Part shown: piece after piece, positions 1 to 6,144 of the stretch
Layout: every line of letters begins with the position of its first letter
How positions within the stretch are numbered: position 1 is the stretch's first letter
NCBI GenBank assembly: GCA_964632015.1
Contig: CAZWAT010000126.1
Location: 1 to 8,494, forward strand
DNA: 8,494 bases
DNA from: JAAYCO01 sp964632015
GTDB taxonomy: Bacteria > Planctomycetota > Phycisphaerae > SM23-33
Direction of reading: 5' to 3'
Made by a program: the position numbers and the translations under genes
The notes under the pieces: generated by a model
Seen by the model: only the letters and a program-made list of their open reading frames with translations
The model's database searches: none
What the model was told of the DNA's origin: nothing

Positions 1-375
1 GCTCATCGCGACGACGCGCCATTCGAAACGCTCATCGCACTTACCAGAGACTACTTCAACGCAAAGGTGGTGGATTTTGCGCAGGTCGTCTGCGCGATGC
101 CGGCGCTAACGACGCTGGGGGGCAAGGTTCTTCGCGCCTGCCGCGAAATACCATACGGACAGACCGTCAGTTACAGCGGGCTTGCGAGGCAGATCGGTTC
201 GCCCGACGCCGCACGCGCCGTAGCGGCCGCTTTGGGCAAAAACCCCACGCCGCTGGTCATTCCATGCCACCGCGTGACCTACGCCGGGGGCAGGCTGGGA
301 GGATTTACGGCACCGGGTGGCACAGAACTCAAGGCCCGAATGCTCGACCTGGAAAAGCTCAACGCCCCCGCATAG
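1..375 (+). CDS. ogt: Methylated-DNA--protein-cysteine methyltransferase (Ogt/MGMT type), 5' end outside the window
   Basis: Suicide DNA-repair enzyme that moves the alkyl group from O6-alkylguanine (and O4-alkylthymine) to its own active-site cysteine. The visible 124 codons contain the diagnostic IPCHRV motif (codons about 86-91), whose Cys is the acceptor. Before it lie the helix-turn-helix DNA-binding region around VSYSGLARQIG and the Arg-finger region (ARAVAAALGKNP); after it come GGFT and the closing LKARMLDLEK helix. The reading frame is open to base 1 and reads FETLIALTRDYFNAKVVDF, which matches the end of the family's N-terminal domain. The gene therefore begins upstream, and the GTG codons at 67-72 are internal. 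No Ada-type N-terminal regulatory domain can be seen, but it could lie outside the window. The stop lies 10 bases from the stop of the convergent transporter gene, with no clear terminator between them. Family certain; the Ogt label is the usual one for this architecture. Confidence 0.93.
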   Translation, partial: AHRDDAPFETLIALTRDYFNAKVVDFAQVVCAMPALTTLGGKVLRACREIPYGQTVSYSGLARQIGSPDAARAVAAALGKNPTPLVIPCHRVTYAGGRLGGFTAPGGTELKARMLDLEKLNAPA

Positions 376-385
376 CACTCCGGCG

Positions 386-1306
386 TCACCAATGGCTGGA
401 GATCGTATACAACGCGATGGCTGCAACCATCATCGCTGCCCCGGCAATTCGTTGAACGAGTATGCGAACGCTCGTACGCTGCTCGATGTGCGCCAGGCCC
501 ATGCTCGCGAGATGCGCGCCGACGATCACCGTCATCAGCCCGCGCATAGACTGAACAATGTTGCCGTAAACCGCGCCTATCAACGCGAAACACGCGAAAA
601 GCAGAACCATCGCCGCGAACCAGAACGCCGAGAAGGGCACGACGTATTTGTAATCCTGCCTCGTGCCCATCCCCGTCCACGGAACAATCGCCAGGGCGAC
701 TACTCCCGACAGCGCGTAGCACATGCTCACCGCCAGCAGGGGGGCATGCCACGAACCCACCGGGCCAAGGGTCTCGACCAGTTTCACAATGCTCAGATCG
801 GAAAGGCAGTAGGGCAGGCAGGCGCCCACAGCAGCCAGTAAGCCCGGCCAGGGAATCGTTCCCCCCGTGAAATTGATCGCGAATGCCGCGAGCACCGCGA
901 GTATAACCGCGGCCCATTGCAGCCCCGCCAGGTGGGCGTCCATAAACAGTGTGGTTATCAACGCCAGCATCACGACCTTTAATCCCAGAAGCGGCGCGGT
1001 TCGCGAGGCCTCCGTAAATCGCAACGCGATGAAAAACACTAACTGTCCAAGCAAGTAGAACAGCGTGGCGCCCATCAACGGCCAGAAGAAAGTGTGTACA
1101 GGCCCGAGCTTGTAGAAAGGTAGCAGGATCGCCAGCGCGACAAGGGACATCACGCCCATCAGCACGTGCCCGAGAACCATCAGCTTGAGTACGCCCCCAT
1201 GCTCGCGCAGTACGAAAAGGCGGGTGTAGAAATATGAGAACGTCTGCGAAAGAGCCGCCACGACGCCCAACCCTACACCCCCAGCCACCATTACCGCCTG
1301 ATTCAT
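386..1306 (-). CDS. DMT-superfamily (EamA-like) multi-pass membrane transporter
   Basis: A 306-residue, very hydrophobic protein with about ten predicted membrane helices, the usual length and layout of drug/metabolite transporters made of two five-helix repeats. Helices can be seen at about residues 4-22, 40-62, 70-92, 110-140, 148-168, 185-208, 222-245 and 282-302, with less certain ones between. The segment FFIALRFTEASRTAPLLGLK resembles the helix 3/4 region of EamA proteins, where a helix boundary is followed by a short polar turn. The substrate cannot be read from the sequence; relatives export amino acids, nucleosides, cofactors or drugs. The ATG at 1306 is preceded by AAGGA (1314-1318) seven bases upstream. 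The gene starts 19 bases after the stop of the RAM-domain gene and is probably cotranscribed with it, which hints at a substrate related to that protein's ligand. It could instead be a diverged permease of unknown function. Confidence 0.8.
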   Translation of the reverse strand: MNQAVMVAGGVGLGVVAALSQTFSYFYTRLFVLREHGGVLKLMVLGHVLMGVMSLVALAILLPFYKLGPVHTFFWPLMGATLFYLLGQLVFFIALRFTEASRTAPLLGLKVVMLALITTLFMDAHLAGLQWAAVILAVLAAFAINFTGGTIPWPGLLAAVGACLPYCLSDLSIVKLVETLGPVGSWHAPLLAVSMCYALSGVVALAIVPWTGMGTRQDYKYVVPFSAFWFAAMVLLFACFALIGAVYGNIVQSMRGLMTVIVGAHLASMGLAHIEQRTSVRILVQRIAGAAMMVAAIALYTISSHW

Positions 1307-1325
1307 TTAGACATCCTTGGGCGAC

Positions 1326-1601
1326 TCATTCGCCAAGGGCGAACAATCGCTCGAGATCGAAATTGCTGAACTGGCGAAAAGCGATCATGGTGTTCGTTTC
1401 AAGGATGCCCTGCACCTGCACCAGGTCGTCGGTGACAAGCTTGGCGAGCTCGTCGTTCTTTCGCACACGAGCGACGGCAACGATGTCGTAATCTCCAGCC
1501 ACGCTGTAAACCTCAGCAATGCCCGGAATCTTCAAAATATCCTGCGCCGCCTGCGCTATATGCTCCCGACCGGCCTTTATCAGAATGAACGCGGTAACCA
1601 T
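1326..1601 (-). CDS. Stand-alone Lrp/AsnC-type effector-binding (RAM) domain protein
   Basis: A 91-residue protein equal to the C-terminal ligand-binding domain of Lrp/AsnC regulators, without the N-terminal helix-turn-helix. Visible family marks are the opening strand TAFILIKAG, the alanine-rich helix with PGIAEVYSVAG, the GDYDIVAVARV strand (residues 36-46, the most conserved part of the domain), a second helix with LAKLVTDDLVQVQGI, and the closing TNTMIAF strand. Such single-domain (SraA-like) proteins form dimers and higher oligomers that bind amino acids or other small molecules between subunits. Without a DNA-binding domain it probably works by joining a full-length Lrp-family regulator or as a sensor for another partner. 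GGAG (1607-1610) lies five bases before the ATG. It is the first gene of a likely operon with the DMT transporter. Family confident; ligand and partner unknown. Confidence 0.88.
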   Translation of the reverse strand: MVTAFILIKAGREHIAQAAQDILKIPGIAEVYSVAGDYDIVAVARVRKNDELAKLVTDDLVQVQGILETNTMIAFRQFSNFDLERLFALGE

Positions 1602-1629
1602 TTTGACTCCATTTCACTTGCGCCTAACG

Positions 1630-1645
1630 CTTATGTCAGAATAAG
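1630..1645. promoter_or_regulatory. Short dyad over the -10 box, possible operator
   Basis: CTTAT and ATAAG form five-base inverted arms around a six-base spacer, and the dyad covers the proposed -10 hexamer of the RAM-protein promoter. Lrp/AsnC proteins often autoregulate through AT-rich dyads, but this product has no DNA-binding domain, so another regulator would have to act here. Five-base arms can easily arise by chance. Confidence 0.25.
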
Positions 1646-1666
1646 CCATTACTCGCCGAATTGCAA
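1638..1666 (-). promoter_or_regulatory. Candidate sigma70 promoter of the RAM-protein/transporter operon
   Basis: On the minus strand a -35-like TTGCAA (1661-1666) and a -10-like TATTCT (1638-1643) stand 17 bases apart, each matching consensus at four of six positions. Transcription would begin near 1631, about 30 bases before the start codon. Spacing and location are right, but the hexamers are only moderate. Confidence 0.45.
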
Positions 1667-1682
1667 CTTGCTGACCATGCAT

Positions 1683-1734
1683 ACAGACAGGGGTAGAAAA
1701 GATCTGCAAACTGGTCTTCTCTACCCCTGTCTGT
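1683..1734 (-). terminator. Long stem-loop after the GH172-like gene, probable terminator
   Basis: Arms at 1683-1697 and 1720-1734 pair perfectly for 15 bases. Pairing continues inward for seven more positions with one mismatch and one G-U pair, closing an eight-base loop (1705-1712). The hairpin lies 24 bases past the stop codon of the minus-strand GH172-like gene and before the promoter of the next unit. The only T-run (1734-1737) follows the hairpin on the plus strand, where no gene ends; the minus-strand side ends in CTGTCTGTATG and has no run. It may therefore end or stabilise the minus-strand transcript without a classic U-tract. Confidence 0.6.
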
Positions 1735-1757
1735 TTTCATATACGTCGTCAGGATTA

Positions 1758-3434
1758 TTACCGTCGTCGTCGGCCTATCACAAGCGCCCCGCCGAGCAGC
1801 ATAGCGAGGGTCATCCCCTCAGGCACCGCGTAATAGAAAGCGGTTGATTCAAAGATATCGCCGTAGGATCTATAGTTTTCAATGTCGATGACAATGCCTT
1901 CTTCAAACGCCACGAGATCCTGGATCATCCATCGGCACTGAGAGGCGGTGAGAATGTTGCTATTAATATCCGGCGTGCCCTCGGAGAGGTCATCGACGGT
2001 ATCCATCAGTATCAGCCCGCCGAACGCCCCGACGTTCGACTCTGGGAATTCTGGATCATCAATATCATCATCTATCGTTAACACGTGGTTGTAATAGAAT
2101 CCTCCGTTGTATGCATCTTCAAGTCCCGTCCCCTGGAGGATTATCTTTCCACCATCGATGGTGATTGTCTCATCGCCTTCAAGAACGTCTTTGCGCATAC
2201 CGTCGACATCGCTGGCACGGAGCGTCAGAATGTTTCCAACATAGTGGCCAACACCATCGATGTTGAGAATACTGTGCATGCCCGAACCCGGCTGCGACAC
2301 ATTGTGCACTGCGTGAAAATAGCCCATGTCATCAGCGATTGGCCCGGATTCATATTCCACCTTTGCGCCACCGATCGAAAGGGACTCGCTGCCGGCGTTG
2401 TAAATCTCCACTACAACACCGTCGCGGTAGGGCATGGGAAAGTGGCAGTAGAATCCGTCAGTTGAGTCGGTGCCCATCGGCAGTGATTTGTAGGTGGGGG
2501 CCGACAGGCTCGTCGAACCGAAGAACGCGCCAACCGGTACATCCACGGCGTTTTCAGAAGCTCCGTCATAGCGGATTCTAATTCTCAAATCGGACAACGC
2601 AGCATCGTTCGAGCCGTCCATCTGAAGATTGAGGCTGCGTATCGTGCCGCTTTCGCCCGACAAGAAGTTCACCAAGGAAATACTTTCGCCGGCAGCGATA
2701 TTCTGAGTTCCCACCGGTCTGACGGTGGATGTGGATGAACTGCCCGCGGGATTTGCGCCCGTGTTGGCGAGGATCGCCTGCGCCTGCTGCCGCGCCTGTG
2801 CCTGGTCAGTCGTCAGCGTGCCAGTGTACGGAGTCACGCTCGTGCCGTCGTCGAAAAGCTGATAATTGAGCTGGTAATAATGCCTGCGATTCCAAGAACT
2901 GTTGCCCGACTCGCCCGACATGTGCCGCAGGTTCACCGACTCGACCTTCAGCGAACTGCTGAACGTGATGGGTTCGTAGCTGGTCTGGCCACCGGCAACC
3001 GTCTGAACCAGGGGACTCTTGAAAAGGTCCTGGTCGCCGCCGGGCACGCTATAATTGCCGCCCAGAAAATCATCAGTGTTGGTGTATATTTCATATTGCC
3101 CGTCAACGGTGATTTTGAGATCCCGCCCGCCGTTGGCTGTGGCGTGAGGCATCCAATATCTGGTCAACACGCCTGCGCCTTCAACATCCAGAAGCGTTAC
3201 GGGCAGGTTGTTGTCTTCCAGTTCATTGAGCTGGCGATCGTAGTCCGGGTACCAGTTCCAGTCTTCGTTTGAGCCGTCTCGGGCGTAACTGCTGGCCATG
3301 TGGCTGGTTATTTGGCCCTTGACAGCGGGAAGATTCGCCCAGTCTATGATGTTCTCATAACCCGTAACCTGTGCTGTGACCACGTTACAACAGGCAAATG
3401 CCACTGCAACGCCGATGAAGACCAGATTCCTCAT
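1758..3434 (-). CDS. Exported DUF2961/GH172-like glycoside hydrolase with PEP-CTERM-type tail
   Basis: A 558-residue protein with a signal peptide (cleavage likely after residues 20-21, VTA-Q). DUF2961/GH172 marks can be read: GAGVLTRYWM (86-95), PVGAFFG (300-306), FPMPYRDG (332-339), GYFHA (371-375), HSILNIDGVGHYVG (387-400), EGDE (419-422) and GTGLED (435-440), then the closing RWMIQDLVAFEE region (501-512). Characterised GH172 enzymes act on alpha-fructofuranosyl or arabinofuranosyl linkages using two glutamates; here the Glu residues in EGDE and GTGLED are the likely equivalents, although the assignment is mine. Residues about 100-200 and 268-360 look like two copies of one jelly-roll unit, joined by a Q/A-rich and S/T-rich linker (about 205-240). 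The tail (VPEG, hydrophobic helix 539-553, RRRR) is a PEP-CTERM sorting signal with Gly in place of the final Pro. AAAGG (3441-3445) lies six bases before the ATG. It diverges from rhaB. Sugar specificity unknown. Confidence 0.85.
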   Translation of the reverse strand: MRNLVFIGVAVAFACCNVVTAQVTGYENIIDWANLPAVKGQITSHMASSYARDGSNEDWNWYPDYDRQLNELEDNNLPVTLLDVEGAGVLTRYWMPHATANGGRDLKITVDGQYEIYTNTDDFLGGNYSVPGGDQDLFKSPLVQTVAGGQTSYEPITFSSSLKVESVNLRHMSGESGNSSWNRRHYYQLNYQLFDDGTSVTPYTGTLTTDQAQARQQAQAILANTGANPAGSSSTSTVRPVGTQNIAAGESISLVNFLSGESGTIRSLNLQMDGSNDAALSDLRIRIRYDGASENAVDVPVGAFFGSTSLSAPTYKSLPMGTDSTDGFYCHFPMPYRDGVVVEIYNAGSESLSIGGAKVEYESGPIADDMGYFHAVHNVSQPGSGMHSILNIDGVGHYVGNILTLRASDVDGMRKDVLEGDETITIDGGKIILQGTGLEDAYNGGFYYNHVLTIDDDIDDPEFPESNVGAFGGLILMDTVDDLSEGTPDINSNILTASQCRWMIQDLVAFEEGIVIDIENYRSYGDIFESTAFYYAVPEGMTLAMLLGGALVIGRRRR

Positions 3435-3515
3435 AAAACACCTTTATATGCGGTTGGGCAAGTTGGCTCGGCTTGAACAGGCGAGACGCTCCTTGTTTCC
3501 CTGTTGAGCATCCAG

Positions 3516-3530
3516 GAATGTATGTCATTC
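3516..3530. promoter_or_regulatory. Dyad over -10/start point of the GH172-like promoter, possible operator
   Basis: GAATG (3516-3520) and CATTC (3526-3530) are exact inverted arms around a five-base spacer. They overlap the -10 box and the expected start point, a normal place for a repressor to bind. The arms are short, so this is only a candidate. Confidence 0.3.
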
Positions 3531-3554
3531 TACGTGATAACCGCATTTAGTCAA
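3527..3554 (-). promoter_or_regulatory. Sigma70-type promoter of the GH172-like gene
   Basis: On the minus strand TTGACT (3549-3554, five of six consensus bases) and TAGAAT (3527-3532, five of six) are 16 bases apart. The start of transcription would fall near 3520, giving a leader of about 86 bases before the ATG at 3434. Confidence 0.65.
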
Positions 3555-3572
3555 GCTCAAATCGCGTCAGTA

Positions 3573-3589
3573 GCACATAAAGGATGTGC
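3573..3589. promoter_or_regulatory. Six-base inverted repeat in the rhaB upstream region, possible activator site
   Basis: GCACAT and ATGTGC pair exactly around AAAGG. Downstream, TAAAAT (3613-3618, directly preceded by TG) is the best plus-strand -10 candidate, but no convincing -35 precedes it. If transcription starts near 3625, the dyad is centred about 44 bases upstream, where activators that substitute for a poor -35 often sit. The rest of the 3435-3647 gap shows no ORF or terminator. Confidence 0.3.
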
Positions 3590-3634
3590 GTGCGAACAGG
3601 GCAAGTAACCTGTAAAATGGCTGCTCGCAGACAC

Positions 3635-3641
3635 GAAGGAG
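3635..3641 (+). promoter_or_regulatory. Ribosome binding site deciding the rhaB start
   Basis: GAAGGAG lies six bases before the ATG at 3648. An in-frame TTG at 3642 directly touches this site and could not be used with it, so ATG 3648 is the start. Confidence 0.8.
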
Positions 3642-3647
3642 TTGTGC

Positions 3648-5114
3648 ATGTCGACAAGCAATATGTTTCTTGCGTTGGATCTTGGCGCCGAGAGCGGCCG
3701 TGCAGAACTTGTGACACTGGATGGTGGAAGAGTATCTATGCGGGAAATCCGCCGCTGGCCCAACAGGCCCGTTATGATGGGGCAAACGCTGCATTGGGAT
3801 CTTCCCTTTCTGCTGGCCGAGATAATCGCCTCGCTTCACGCATGCCACCAGCAGGGCGTCAGTCTCGACGGAATCAGCGTGGACACCTGGGGCGTGGATT
3901 TCGGCCTGCTCACCGACAATGACGTCTTGCTGGGCAACCCGGTGAACTATCGGGACACCCGCACCGAGAATATTCACGAGTTTTCCAACCCGATCATGAG
4001 CACCGACGAGATATTCTCACTCACCGGATACGAACCCTGGGCGATAAGCTCGCTGTTCCAGTTGCTTTCGATCAAGCGCGACACTCCGCGGCTTCTTGAC
4101 AATGCCCGTTGCTTTCTTAATATGCCCGACCTGCTTGGCTTTTATCTGACGGGCCTGAAGACGAGCGAAAGGTCTATCGCCAACACCTCAAACCTCATGG
4201 GCCTGGACGGCCAGTGGTGCAGGGAGATCATCTCCCGCTTCGAGCTGCCCCCAGAGATGTTCATGCCCCTCGTCGAGCCCGGCGTGGTACGTGGCGAACT
4301 GTGGGAACCAGTCCGTCAACAGTGTCACTTGGGGGCAATACCAGTTATATCCACCTGCGGACACGACACGTCCGCAGCCCTTGCCGCGGTGCCCGCACAG
4401 GGCGATGACTGGGCGTTCATCTCGTGCGGTACATGGAGCATTCTGGGCTCGATGGTGGACAAACCCGTTGCAACCCCACGCTGCCTGGAACTTGGCTTTA
4501 CCAACGAATACACGCTGGGCGGCTGGTACCTCGCACGAAACATCTCGGGACTGTGGCTGGTGCAACAGCTACGCCGAAAGTGGAACCGCCCCGATGACCA
4601 GTGGGATTACATACGCATGACAAAGGCGGCCGAGGATGCGAGCGGCGATGAGTCGCTGCCGTTGTTCGACGCCGCTGACCCGTCCCTGCTCGCCCCGGCG
4701 GATATGGAACAAGCTATCAACGCGCTGACCGAGGGCAAGTTGACAACCCGAGGGATGATGATCAGAAGCACGCTCGAAAGCCTGGCCCTTGAATATCATC
4801 GCCGGGTGGAATCGCTTGCGGAGATCACCGGACACAAGCCCGAGAGGCTGTACATGGTGGGGGGCGGCATACACAACAAACTGCTCTGCCAGCTCACTGC
4901 CAACGCCACCGGAATTACCGTTCACGCCGGGGCCGATCAATGCACAGCCCTTGGTAACGCCCTGACACAGGCCCTGGCGACGGGCAAGCTTTCAGGCCCG
5001 CAGGATATCCGACAGGTCATGCTAAACTCAACATCCATCAGCGTTTACGAGCCCGCCGACAACAAGCTTTGGCGGGTGAAGCGGCGCCAGTACGGCGAGA
5101 TATGCAACCTGTAA
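3648..5114 (+). CDS. rhaB: Rhamnulokinase (FGGY carbohydrate kinase)
   Basis: Phosphorylates L-rhamnulose at O1 with ATP, giving rhamnulose-1-phosphate for the aldolase RhaD; cytoplasmic. The 488 residues equal the usual RhaB length (about 490). Motifs in order: the N-terminal phosphate loop LDLGAESGR (10-18), DTWGVDFG (79-86), YRDTRT (101-106), TGYEPWAISSLFQL (126-139), LNMPDLLGFYLTG (157-169), GHDT with the probable catalytic base Asp239 (238-241), SCGTWS (259-264), GFTNEY (283-288) and the C-terminal ATP-domain signature MVGGGIHNKLLCQLTANATG (403-422). GHDTSAALAAVPA and the NEYTLGG stretch favour rhamnulokinase over xylulokinase or glycerol kinase; L-fuculokinase is the closest alternative. 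The isomerase, aldolase and shell genes of a planctomycete-type fucose/rhamnose pathway are not in the window. It is transcribed alone here, divergent from the GH172-like gene, and no plus-strand gene follows it. Confidence 0.93.
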   Translation: MSTSNMFLALDLGAESGRAELVTLDGGRVSMREIRRWPNRPVMMGQTLHWDLPFLLAEIIASLHACHQQGVSLDGISVDTWGVDFGLLTDNDVLLGNPVNYRDTRTENIHEFSNPIMSTDEIFSLTGYEPWAISSLFQLLSIKRDTPRLLDNARCFLNMPDLLGFYLTGLKTSERSIANTSNLMGLDGQWCREIISRFELPPEMFMPLVEPGVVRGELWEPVRQQCHLGAIPVISTCGHDTSAALAAVPAQGDDWAFISCGTWSILGSMVDKPVATPRCLELGFTNEYTLGGWYLARNISGLWLVQQLRRKWNRPDDQWDYIRMTKAAEDASGDESLPLFDAADPSLLAPADMEQAINALTEGKLTTRGMMIRSTLESLALEYHRRVESLAEITGHKPERLYMVGGGIHNKLLCQLTANATGITVHAGADQCTALGNALTQALATGKLSGPQDIRQVMLNSTSISVYEPADNKLWRVKRRQYGEICNL

Positions 5115-5146
5115 AAGAAACGCCGACCCTGGCAGGTCGGCGCTTC
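5113..5146 (-). terminator. Intrinsic terminator of the laminin-B/PEP-CTERM gene, overlapping the rhaB stop codon
   Basis: Eight perfect pairs (CGCCGACC 5121-5128 with GGTCGGCG 5135-5142) extend on the minus-strand RNA through one G-U and three more pairs to a 12-base stem (5117-5128 with 5135-5146) around a six-base loop. In the minus direction a U-rich end (TTTCTTTTA) follows, and its last bases overlap the rhaB stop TAA (5112-5114). In the plus direction the hairpin also follows rhaB closely but has no T-run, so it would be a weaker terminator for rhaB. Confidence 0.8.
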
Positions 5147-5179
5147 ACATATCGTCCAACGAACGAAAACGCAGCAATA

Positions 5180-5965
5180 CTAAACTGGCATTGTCATTCT
5201 ACTTCTGCGAGCGATAAGGACGCTCCCCGTCATTGTCAGTATGCAGACTGTGATGGGTTCTGGCACATGCACATAACTCAGCATGAAACCGTCATTGTTG
5301 GGGTAATCAGGATTTGTTTTCGGATCACCCGCCCTGAATGAATATTCGCCCTTGATCCAGAGTTTTTCCAGTGAGCCGAGCACCTGCATGATTTCGGCAT
5401 CGCTGGCCTCGACGTCATCACCCGAACCGTCACCAAGAACCATCCAACTGTCTGAGGATGAAAGATTGAGAGAATATGCTGTCCAGGACAGGCCAGGCTC
5501 GTCTAGTGCTCTGTAGATGGTTATTCCGCCTCCACTGAGGACTACATCGAGCGGGTTGGAATATTCGGGAGCTATGGTGCTCAATGGTTGGTCAATCGTC
5601 ATCTGTCTGAGATGAAAAGTCAGGTCATGCCCAAACAGACTCGCCTTGTCGCCCAGGAATTTGTCCGGAGCTGACCAGTACGTGGTGCTGTGGGGGGCAG
5701 GATCATATATAGCTAGATACCCATGGTATCCCGGATCAGGGCCGCCCCAGGTCCAGTGCTGCATGGTGGCATAAAGTTCAGATTCGGGAACCAACGTGCC
5801 ATCGAGGTTTTGGGCAATAACCTTCCATCCTTCAGTCCCCGTGGTAAACGTGCTTTCGATCGTTAATGCCGATGCGGATGATGTTCCCAGTATTACTGAA
5901 CCGGCGATTAACACACACACAACCCGCTTGCACAATCCGGGGAACAGTCCCAGATACGCAGTCAT
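5180..5965 (-). CDS. Exported laminin-B-like domain protein with PEP-CTERM sorting signal
   Basis: A 261-residue protein with a signal peptide (KR at 13-14, hydrophobic core to about residue 28, cleavage probably after SSASA at 29-33). The mature part resembles the laminin B (laminin IV type A) beta-sandwich: an FTTGTEGW opening (40-47), a GGPDPGYHGYLAIYD stretch (74-88), YWSAPDKFLGDKASLFG (96-112), DLTFHLRQ (114-121), DVVLSGGGITIYR (140-152) and a tryptophan-containing strand near 161. In bacteria this fold is found on secreted and surface proteins and is thought to serve in binding; no catalytic residues can be proposed. The tail is a classic PEP-CTERM (VPEP 234-237, hydrophobic helix to about 251, RRSR 253-256), recognised by an exosortase/archaeosortase in the membrane. 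GGAGG (5973-5977) lies seven bases before the ATG. The gene is monocistronic, with its own strong promoter and terminator. Exact ligand unknown. Confidence 0.85.
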   Translation of the reverse strand: MTAYLGLFPGLCKRVVCVLIAGSVILGTSSASALTIESTFTTGTEGWKVIAQNLDGTLVPESELYATMQHWTWGGPDPGYHGYLAIYDPAPHSTTYWSAPDKFLGDKASLFGHDLTFHLRQMTIDQPLSTIAPEYSNPLDVVLSGGGITIYRALDEPGLSWTAYSLNLSSSDSWMVLGDGSGDDVEASDAEIMQVLGSLEKLWIKGEYSFRAGDPKTNPDYPNNDGFMLSYVHVPEPITVCILTMTGSVLIARRSRMTMPV

Positions 5966-6062
5966 GTACCTTCCTCCTCATGAGCGCATGAGCTTGGTTT
6001 TCTTACGCAGATCAAGGAGGGCGAAACGAATTGAGCGAATCTCCTCTTTCTGCCAGTCGATC

Positions 6063-6083
6063 ACTCGGTGAGCTAACCCGAGT
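6063..6083 (-). promoter_or_regulatory. Hairpin at the expected 5' end of the PEP-CTERM gene transcript
   Basis: ACTCGG (6063-6068) and CCGAGT (6078-6083) are exact inverted arms around nine bases, and one further pair is possible with a bulge. The predicted start point of the promoter just upstream is about 6084, so the RNA would begin with this stem-loop. It could protect the mRNA 5' end, or its DNA dyad could be an operator. A second dyad, CTCAT/ATGAG at 5977-5981 and 5988-5992, sits next to the ribosome binding site. Confidence 0.4.
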
Positions 6084-6090
6084 TGCAAAT

Positions 6091-6118
6091 AGTATACATC
6101 AGAAAACGAGCGTGTCAA
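6091..6118 (-). promoter_or_regulatory. Strong sigma70 promoter of the laminin-B/PEP-CTERM gene
   Basis: On the minus strand a perfect TTGACA (6113-6118) is followed after 16 bases by TATACT (6091-6096, five of six). It is the best promoter match I found in the window. It leaves a leader of about 118 bases before the ATG at 5965. It lies past the stop of the upstream sulfatase-like gene, so the PEP-CTERM gene is expected to be independently transcribed. No clear terminator is seen for the upstream gene in 6119-6144. Confidence 0.78.
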
Positions 6119-6144
6119 TATAGCAATACCCATAATTGTGTCAC

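Noticed and set aside
376..385. Terminator between the convergent repair and transporter genes
   Set aside because: Only ten bases separate the stops, and I found no stem with a T-run there or just inside either gene end.
279..917. A 212-codon minus-strand frame overlapping both the repair gene and the transporter
   Set aside because: The translation is a low-complexity Gly/Arg/Cys mixture, and it runs through the recognised methyltransferase and transporter frames.
3642..3647. TTG at 3642 as the rhaB start
   Set aside because: It abuts the Shine-Dalgarno sequence with no spacer; the ATG six bases later has correct spacing and gives the usual N-terminus.
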